Below, piece by piece: positions 56,128-64,000 of a stretch of DNA of 64,000 nt. The notes below the pieces were generated by a model. The model was not told the DNA's origin, searched no databases, and saw only the letters and a program-made list of their open reading frames with translations. Both the position numbers and the translations under genes were made by a program. The DNA comes from Raffaelea ambrosiae (taxonomy: Eukaryota > Ascomycota > Sordariomycetes > Ophiostomatales > Ophiostomataceae): contig PCDI01000007.1 of NCBI GenBank assembly GCA_002778195.1, positions 2,033,337 through 2,097,336 on the forward strand, read 5' to 3'. Position 1 is the stretch's first letter. Every line of letters starts with the position of its first letter.

Positions 56128-58002
56128 CACGGTCTAGGTGCAGAAAGGCACAGCCGGCCTGGTTCGAGGCCAGCGAAAGTCAGGACCCGTTTCAATGTAC
56201 CCCTTTTCGGGGACCCGCTTAAAGTGATGCAAGAAAAAGCCCTCCAATACACGTAAGAGTAATCTAAAATTCGAAGAACAAAAAAAAACCCAGAAGAGGA
56301 CAGCTTGCTCCATCTTGCAAGGACGGAATTTAGATAAGAGGGAAGAAAAAGGACTAGAGAAAGATTAAGAATCTTGAAAGGGACTCTTTTCTGAACATTG
56401 CAAACTCTTGGAACTCAGGTGTCCTATTGGCCACTGGCCAATGCATTCCCACGCAACGTGGTAGAGAAAGACTTGCGTTTTGACACGCAGACAGCCGCTT
56501 GGTTGAGCCTGTTAACTAGTGGCTTCTATATAGTAACTACTTAGTGTAGGGTGCGGCCCATACTTGGAACGATCGGTATGTCATGGCGTATACTCTCAAG
56601 CTGCATCTGGCTTTGCCTCCAAAGTAAACTAGCGACCACTGTCTTTGCCTGGCCGTCTATCGCTTCAAAAAAAAAAAAAACAGTCTGCTGCAAGTCCCCG
56701 GACAGTATTCTTCATACCCTCGCTGGATCCGAACGGTAGCCCATTTAGACGCGTCCTTATAAGGGTTGTGAAACCTTTCGCTGCTTTAGTAGCTTAGCAA
56801 CTACCATTGCCACGGCCCTCGTGAGCCTCCATGAATGCTGACTCGCCCAGACGGCAGGAAAGGGTCAGCCTGCTTATTGGCAACCCTCAACGCCTGAATA
56901 TGGCGAAGCTGCTGTGCTCTCTATGCTAGCTGGTTCAACATTCTACTGCTTACCACTACGAAAGACCAAGACCTGACAGAGGCATTTATCGGTGATTAGG
57001 CAGCCCGCTGCACAACTCGTGTATCTTGAGTAAGCAGACAGATAAAACCACATGGCCGCATCTCTCGTGGCTGACAAGACCGGTAAGTCCCTTCTAGCTA
57101 ATACCCCCAACACTAACTCCCCACAAACATCCCGGCGCAGGACCACGGTGGTAAAACCCAACGATAAGATACACAAACGTAGAGCAACAAAAGTAGCAAA
57201 TGTTCTGTGCGTACCTCAGCCATTTGCGAGCCTCCATCAGTTCTACTTTAAGTAGGTATCTGTATCCCCCCCCCCACTACGAGCACCAAGCGTATCTTGT
57301 TTGATTGCGGGCTTTGCCTTGCTCTTTGTACTTTGAAATATGGAATATGAAGCAGGGAGTGAAGCTAGAGGATTATCAGAAGCTTTCTTTCTTGTCCCAC
57401 CTGCTATTCTGCACCGTAACTATCTAGACATATGTAAGATACATGTGTAATAACACCGGATCAATAAACACGCCTGAGACAGTAGCGCCAAAGGAAATGC
57501 AAGGCATGCCACAATAACGTGGCATTCATGGTGTACCGACTGGTGTACCGGCTTGGTTCCTTTCCCACATTTTTTTGGCCTGGTCCCTTCCAGACGTGGC
57601 TCACCCCGTTTCCGCCATCCCCTTTGTTACCCCTCTCCCTCCTAAAGCATGATCCATGCGGCGCCTTTCTCGTTATGGCAGTCCGTCAAAGTTGCAACGC
57701 ATTTGCTTTATGCTGACACGGGCTCTGTGTGGATGCACCAGGAGTGCGGCAAGTGGACAATGTCAGGCCATAGAGAGCCCCTTCCTCCTGGCTAGATAAG
57801 AGACCAAAGTCCTCGTCCTTCTTTACACCGCTTCTTGCTTTCTAAAATTCAATCCATCCCACTGCTCAAAGAAAACTTCCATCAAATAGCCAGTTTACCC
57901 TAGACCACAACGAACAATCGGGTTGCTAGTATCTTCACGCTCACAACGACCGAGACTTGAACCAAGGCAGTTCCACGACTCTTTATATTTTGTTTCATCA
58001 AG

Positions 58003-58253
58003 ATGCCTTCCGTTGAAGCCCCCACGCAACAGCAGCCGATGACTGCCAACGCTGGCGGCATTGTCACTGCCCAACCCGTAAGACTACCATCTCTACGATA
58101 CAGCTCAGATCAAGGAAAGTGCTCAACTGACACAGAGCCTCTATATAGGTCCCTCAGGCGCAGCCAGAGATGGAACCGTCTGTATCGATGCGAGGAGGGT
58201 TCTTTGAGGAATGCGGCTGCTGCGGCTGCGAGGAGAGCTGCGGTTGCTGCTAA
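58003..58253 (+). CDS. Small cysteine-rich protein (CYSTM-like or metal-binding tail), 59 residues
   Basis: Two exons, 58003-58077 and 58149-58253, joined by a 71-nt phase-0 intron (donor GTAAGA, acceptor TATATAG). An in-frame second acceptor, CCCTCAG, lies 9 nt further and would drop three residues. The protein starts MPSVEAPTQQQPMTANAGGI and ends MRGGFFEECGCCGCEESCGC plus one more Cys, with seven Cys in the last 13 residues. A Gln/Pro-rich head followed by an RGG-F-x-C cysteine cluster is the plan of fungal CYSTM-type stress proteins. However, the tail lacks the usual hydrophobic residues between cysteines, so metal binding like a metallothionein is an alternative. Continuous reading without splicing gives an unrelated Arg/Ala-rich frame, so the gene is easily missed. 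A TATATTT motif lies about 20 bp before the ATG. Confidence 0.68.
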
Positions 58254-60336
58254 AGAGCGGATCTCTCCCGTACTGATGTCAGGTATCTTATCTCTGTGAG
58301 ATGGTGGACGAAATGCATAACGAGATCGAACCATGGCCGTGGAGGTAGAGAGCGACAGTTAGGGACAATGAAGACCTCTTTATCTGCTACACGTTCCCAA
58401 TTCCAAAAGCTGCTTAAGGAGTCATTCTATGCAACCAAAGCTCTACGTGTATGAAGATGAGGTTGAACCTGTAAGCAATTCGTGCCTGACGTTTAAGTGA
58501 AGTTGGAAGCGAAAGCTTGGGTTGGTCTTGGCATCGGCGCCAAGGACCCCTAGCGCAAACGGGTTATTGTGCTAGAGAGCCCAGAAGGGCGGGCCAAGGA
58601 GAGTGCTGGCCGAGCGGCAGCAAAACACATGGCATTCGTCGGATTAAGTGCCATGTTTTCATCGCAGGTGGCACACCATTGCGCGCGTTTTACAGCACGA
58701 CACGGTGTATCTGTGTATCCCACACGCAGAACGGGGGCGGCCGGCTAGATTGGGTTCTTGCTTGCCCACGAAAGCTGGGGAACTGGCACTGGGAGAGCGG
58801 CGCCTCCTGGGTGGACAAACTGGAGGGCAAGAAAGGCCTAGGTTAGGAATAAAAACCAAACGAAAAAGGGGGAAATCGGAGAGAAGGAACGCAGTAAAGA
58901 ATAAGTAGATGAGGGAAAAGGGTATTGGCACAAAAGAAAAGGCCAAAGAGTGGAAGGAGCGGGTCCATGCTCTCATCCACTTACATACACCGTAGTAGTT
59001 GAAGCTCACTGCAAGCAAGCAGATCGCTGGTAAAATTATGCAGCCAAACAACCCCTGGGGATAGACCGAATGCCAAAGAGCCAATCAGCAGTCTGGCACG
59101 GCAACTGGCCCCCCCCTTTGGCTGGTTGTGGACGCTCGTTGCGCCCAGTCCAGCAAACAAGCTAGCTTGGGCGGCTGTGCAGCGGCCAATCACGGCGCTC
59201 TCCCGCAGCTGGGCGGCGCCTATTCCAGACGTTATGTCTGCTGTTTGCTTAAACGTCCTCTCAGTAAACGACAGTCTCAACGCGCTCCGAACACGCGAGA
59301 GGAGGATAGCAGATGAGCAGACAGAGTAATAGTGTGAGTCCTGTTTAATTTAGCAGACAGCAAGTAAGCGCTTGGATCTGGGCGCCTCGCCTGGGTTTGC
59401 AGCAGATTTGGCAGCAGATTTGGCAACCAGGATTGGACTGACCAACACGGAGCAGCAGCTGCTGCTTCACCGAGCCGTCGGCACTGCCAACCTGCCTTTT
59501 GAGCTCGACAGACCTCCTGGCTGGTCCGGTTGGCCACCCAAGTGGATTCAGGCCAACGGGAGAATTATATTTGCGGCAAATGGACGCCCTCTGACCTGCA
59601 TGGTTGGCTGGCCGCAGCCAAGCAGGATGCGTCGTGACGTGAATCATTAAATGCAGCCTGGCCTCGTTACAGGCCGCTTCTCCGACAGCCTCTCTTTCCC
59701 GTTGTCTTCCCCTACCTCTCCTGCTCCTCCTCTCCTGTTCCTCTTCTCCTGTTCCTCCTCCCCTGCTCATCCTCTCCTGTTTCCTGCTGGTACACGTCAG
59801 AGAAGCTGCCACTCGCTACGCGTCATTCTCCCCTGTTTCCTTTAAACCAGTCTATTTACCAACCTGCCTGCCTACCTGCCTGTCTTCTTACCAGCCTGTT
59901 TTGTTCGGCTTCTCCCTTTGCTGTTTGCCCTTTAGCCTTATTTTTTGCTTATACGCTGCGGCGGCTGTGCCTCTTTTTATTGCTCCAGCTCCTTTGTTCT
60001 ACTCCGGTGTTCATTGTCGAGTGACGAGGTTGGACTACAGGCCTCCATTGTGACTGCCTCTATTCATGGAACAATAGGGCCTCCCCCCACAAGAACTTCA
60101 CCAACAAGCTTTTCTTCCCTTTCCCGACTAGCACGTTCGACTTCCAGACGCGGGACGGCTTGATAAATAAGATACCCGTCTTCCTGGGCCTTTCACGCCT
60201 ACCCTCATTCACACAATCTCCATTGCTGTGTGTTTACGCTTTCATTTCTCTGTCTGGGCCAGCCCGCCACCTCCTTCGATACTCCGTTTCTTTATACAAT
60301 CCTATCCACCATTACCGTGCATGCCGTGCCATCGCC
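58254..60336. promoter_or_regulatory. Intergenic region upstream of the large membrane-protein gene
   Basis: About 2.1 kb with no supported gene. It contains two CCAATCA boxes (59081-59087 and 59186-59192), a CCTCTCCTGCTCCTCC-type tandem pyrimidine tract (59718-59790) and one TAAGATAC copy (60168-60175) about 165 bp before the ATG. Confidence 0.5.
59081..59192 (+). promoter_or_regulatory. Pair of CCAATCA boxes
   Basis: CCAATCA at 59081-59087 and 59186-59192, 105 bp apart on the same strand. This matches the element bound by the fungal HAP/CBF complex. Position is 1.1-1.25 kb before the next start codon, so the link to that gene is uncertain. Confidence 0.35.
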
Positions 60337-60759
60337 ATGGACGGCCTTCATTCCATGCACAGCGATTCCCTCGCCGTCCTGCTCGAGGACCCTGGCAGGG
60401 CGTACGCAACGCGAGAGGACTGGGAGGACTGGGACAGTGACTGCGACGGGGAAGAGCGCTATGGTTATGATGAGGACAGATACCACGGCAAGGCTCATCT
60501 GCTGGCACCTTCGTACAGTTCTGTGACAAATACCCCGACTCGACACGAAGGCTCGACTTCTTTCGCACCCTCGTCGCCTAGCCAATCGCCCGCAACACCG
60601 TCCCCGACGGTCACAACGATTCCCCGGACCTCCACACCAAAGCCTCTGCGACTGAAGTCCCGTGCTCGGCAAAAAGCCCAGAATGCTAAGGCAGGCATTC
60701 GGCTAGTCACGGATATGTCGAATCTGCGCAAGCAACAACAGGCACAGCAGCAACAACAC

Positions 60760-60800
<41 letters not shown>

Positions 60801-63771
60801 GCTGCAAAAAATCGCAGATGGCCAGATGGACAGCAGAACGGGAAAATTTGTGGACGCAGCGGCCCTGCGTGCCCTCGAAGGAAAGCCGTCTGACACATCT
60901 GTCGGCAGTTTTCACTGGTTGAAGCGCAAAGGAAACAACAACGGTGTGTCTCCATCGACAGGCCCCGAGAACAACACACCGAGCACCGCCGGACCTTCCA
61001 AAGACCTGTCTCCCAACGATGCGCCAATTGTCATTGGTATCAGCATGCCCGAGGACGACTTGGCTGGCCGGGCCATCAGCCCGAATACAGCCACCATGGA
61101 CACGCATCCCGACCGATTCGGCCCCGGTCCGCTCCCCTCAGAGCCCGGTAGGCGCCTACCAACCCCTGGCCCTCCTACAAACCAGACCCCAATGCGGTCG
61201 GTGTGGTCTCCTGATACTGAGTATGATTCGCCAGCTAGCTCATACATCGCTTCGAGCATCCATTCCCACCAGGATCTTGCTACCACGCAAAACGCCATAC
61301 CACCCGTTCCAAGCGTGCCGTCGCCATACCTCGATCGACTCAAGACTGCTACTGGATCGCCGGGCGGTGCCATATCTAGGGACAACAGCCTCATCATGGA
61401 TGACTACGACGACGACATCGGCACGCCGATTACCCTGTTCGAGGAAGACGGCACCTCCGAAGATAGGAGGGGCTCCAGACCCAGAGGGAATGCACGCTCA
61501 ATGGCCAACACTATTGGGACAGCACGAACGCGGTCTGGCTGGTGGGACCATGTCCGGACCCCCTTCATTGAGCACCCAGCAAGCCCTCTGTCTGCCGAGT
61601 CTGTGTCTCCCACGACGCCCTACTACCAGAAGTCTCCCCTCTCTGCAACTCCGATCGAGGAGACGATGCAGACTACACTGCCCTTCTTCACTGTGACCCA
61701 GGCGCCAACATCGCCTCAGTCAGCGACCGCTCATGTCCCCACCCCTCACAACACAGGGGGATGGTGGAAGACGGGCAAGCGTGAGAAACAAAAAAAAACA
61801 GAGACACCGCACAGCAATCCTGCCGTTGCCGAATCCGCGTCTCAAGCCAAGGTCCAGCGTCACCTCACACCATCAACGTCGCCCGTTGCTTCATCTTCAC
61901 TCTCAACTCCGGCCATGCCGGCCTCTCCACATCCCAGGCCAGCCGGACGAAATAGCGTCAAGGTCAGCCCCGTAACAGCCCAGATTACAGAAGACACCTA
62001 CCATGCAGATCGTGCCTTTTCACTCCAGCAGCAGCGAAATGAAACTAGCCCATTGGATGCCCCGCCGCCCTACGAGCCGCCAGTTAAGCCCGAGCCGGCT
62101 GTTCGCTACCACGCTGTGTTTCCCCCGGGCCATCCTATGCGTGCCAACTTTCCACCGTCGCCGGGTCCCGTGTCCCCTGGACTTGCAAACACGATGACTT
62201 CGCAGGGTGGCATACAGATGTCAGAAGTGCCACTAACGCCCAATGGTGTGCGCAGTGCGGCTGCCACAGGAGCCACGCCACTTCCTCGCCGGCCAAATGC
62301 CGCCTTTATCCCTGGGGCTATTCCGTCGTCCAGGTCAGCCACGGCTAAGGCAGAGCGGACTCGCCGACGCCACGAAAAGGAAGAAGCTGTCTCGAGACGC
62401 GCCGGAAACTTGTGGCGTGGACGTGGCTGCATACCGCAGAATGGGTGTTTCGGCCGGTCTGGTAGAGAAGGTCGGAAACGGCGGCGGATCTGCATTGGTA
62501 TCATCGGACTGGTATTAGGTATCGTTACCCTGGTTGTTGTTCTGGTGGTCACTTTGACTCAGCGACGCAAGCATGGCGCCGAGTCATACTCGTTCTGGCT
62601 CAACGCGACCAACTTCCCTCCAGTCCCAACAGGTGTCACGACGGTTGTTGGTAGCGACAATGTCGTCTCTGTCCCTGGCTGCGTCAAGCCCCAATCCCTC
62701 TGGAGCTGCACTCTTCCCAAGGAACAGCAGGAGGCGAACCAGCCGTTTGCCGGCGACCAGCCAAGTTTTGTCATCCAGATCCAGTTTGACAATAGCTCAA
62801 AGGCGTTGTGGAATGTGTCGGATGTCCGCATCCCCACGCCCACGCCGGTAGCGACTAGCCAGGGTACGACGCGTGGGGCCAACACTTCTACTGCAGCAGC
62901 AACGTCGACTTACAGCTTTGACACTGGCTTCACACCACAACCCCAGCCACCCTCCTTTCAAGAAATGTGGTTTCTGGGGAATACGACTGATGGCATCGTA
63001 TCGGACCGCAAAGCTGGAGAGTCGACCCCGTTTTATATTACTTTCTTGTCATCTGTGAATGCCACCGCTACAGGCCCTAACGAAGTTGTATCTCGCCGCA
63101 GTGATGACGATGGAATGGGAGACCTCGCACTTGACGGCCTCTCTTCGGGAGACACATCTAACTTCCCAGAACCTGTCTTGAATGCGGATGGGACTGGCGC
63201 GCCAGCAGTCATGCATCCGCTGCCTTTGCAGCAACCCCTGCGCCTGTATGATCGCGACCTGCCTACAGAGCACCTCGGGTTCTACACCTATTTCAACAAG
63301 ACCATCTACGTGCGGTCCATCAGATCTGGGGCCAACGTTACCGAAGACTCTGACGGTGGCGCTCCTGAGACAGAAGCATCGTACGTCGTGACGTGGATGC
63401 AAGTGCGATTTCTCGTTCAAATATGGACGAAAATGGGCAACACCACCAAGATGATTGGCTCCCCGTCCACAGGCACAACTAAGATGACCACAAACACTAC
63501 CCAACCAGGCACCTTCCCATATCCCATAACCATCACAGAAGACTTGCATGGTGGCGACTTCAGCCAGAAGGGGAATTTCGCTCGCATGGTCGACAGTCAG
63601 CAGCATATTGAGCTGGCCAATGCAACAGCTATTTTGGCTGACCTCAGTTTTGGTGGGACGTTGATCAACCATGGTACAAATCCGAGCTTCGGTGGCTTCG
63701 ACGGAGGATCGGGCGGGTGCAAATGTTCATGGGCAAATTTTGTCGGAGTAAATGGAAACACGGTTAAGTAG
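60337..63771 (+). CDS. Large fungal single-span membrane protein (historically annotated glycoprotease-family-like)
   Basis: An intronless gene of 1144 residues from MDGLHSMHSDSLAVLLEDPG; the frame is open upstream, but this ATG has the best context and begins conserved sequence. Residues 1-710 are disordered and charged, with a poly-Gln run from CAA repeats (60727-60801). Short conserved islands are KAGIRLVTDMSNL, GKFVDAAALRALEGKPSD, SFHWLKRKG, DAPIVIGISMPEDDLAGR and SGWWDHVRTPFI. One membrane span, ICIGIIGLVLGIVTLVVVLV (about 719-738), is followed by a Thr/Ser-rich outside domain with SYSFWLNATNFPPVPTGVTT, VPGCVKPQSLWSCTLPKEQQ and many N-x-S/T sites. Related mould proteins carry the label glycoprotease family, but I see no protease motif. 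A cell-surface or vacuolar-membrane scaffold role is a guess. Confidence 0.75.
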
Positions 63772-64000
63772 TTAAATCACGGAGTGAACGGCATAGTTAT
63801 GCGTAAGCACCTGGATCTTACCCCCTGACAATTTTTTTTCTCTTTTCTTTTTTGGACTGTCACATAGGCACACTTTTCGGCGTTCTCTTGGACTGCACGA
63901 ATGAGAAGCAGGACACCTGGTTGGTAAATGAATTGATTTCAAAATTTAGTCTGTCGTACCTCGCATTGCTCTGGAGCATTTGCGACCAGCCTTCCTTGGC
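63772..64000. other. 3' flank at the right edge
   Basis: Only 229 bp; a T-rich tract at 63832-63853. Nothing further can be said. Confidence 0.5.

Larger units (their letters stand above)
53467..58002. other. Gene-poor region between MNN10 and the small Cys-rich gene
   Basis: About 4.5 kb. The first 700 bp should hold the MNN10 promoter and leader. A minus frame at 54122-53754 is open but matches nothing and is Ser-rich. The dispersed words cluster at 54585-56047 and 57165-57442. A run of AC...GTAC-containing sequence and a 13-A run (about 56667-56680) are present. No gene supported. Confidence 0.5.

Noticed and set aside
56150..56170. CCTGGTTCGAGGCCAGC, which looks like a tRNA T-arm
   Set aside because: No matching acceptor stem, D-arm or anticodon arm can be folded around it.

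Overview
The window is nuclear DNA of a filamentous ascomycete, most likely a Sordariomycete. The evidence is short GT-AG introns (about 50-100 nt) with CTAAC-type branch sites, long C+T-rich leaders before start codons, and family members typical of moulds: a KipA-type kinesin-7, CYP51B, Dal5-type permease remnants, GH125 and a ZafA-like zinc regulator. I cannot name the species. I rebuilt exon structures by hand from splice sites and from continuity of protein families.

Layout. 0-7 kb: the 3' end of ATP10 (+), the Golgi SNARE GOS1 (-), ribosomal protein L35 (+, intron directly after the ATG), then a decayed Dal5-like permease (+). 7-13 kb: a ZAP1/ZafA-like zinc-finger regulator (-), a ubiquitin C-terminal hydrolase (-) and a small MGNxC lipid-anchor-type protein (+). 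13-24.4 kb, the gene-dense part: PRP5 helicase (-), a two-HMG-box mitochondrial protein with a histone-H1-like lysine tail (+), a conserved fungal protein of unknown function (-), ERG26 (+) and an STK19-family protein (+). 24.4-30.8 kb: gene-poor DNA rich in short palindromic motifs, followed by the long C+T-rich leader of a KIP2/KipA kinesin (30.8-34 kb). 34-37.8 kb: another gene-poor stretch with a 55-nt poly-A and an N inside poly-C. 37.8-53.5 kb: a GT23-like type II glycosyltransferase, ERG11/CYP51B, a broken GNAT acetyltransferase, a GH125 exo-mannosidase, a secreted GH16 beta-glucanase and MNN10 (-). 53.5-60.3 kb: gene-poor motif-rich DNA containing a 59-residue protein with a seven-cysteine C-terminus. 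60.3-63.8 kb: a 1144-residue single-span membrane protein.

Functional themes are loose, as usual in a fungal chromosome. Two ergosterol genes (ERG26 and ERG11) lie about 19 kb apart. Four carbohydrate-active genes (GT23-like, GH125, GH16, MNN10) lie within 16 kb. Divergent pairs share 0.5-0.7 kb promoters (GOS1/RPL35, UCH/MGN protein, PRP5/HMG, unknown/ERG26).

The least explained signal is a set of three 8-bp words, TACGAGTA/TACTCGTA, TAAGATAC/GTATCTTA and ACTATGTA/TACATAGT. They recur far above chance, only between genes, and cluster in some gene-poor stretches but not others. No rRNA, CRISPR or intact transposon was seen, and no convincing tRNA.
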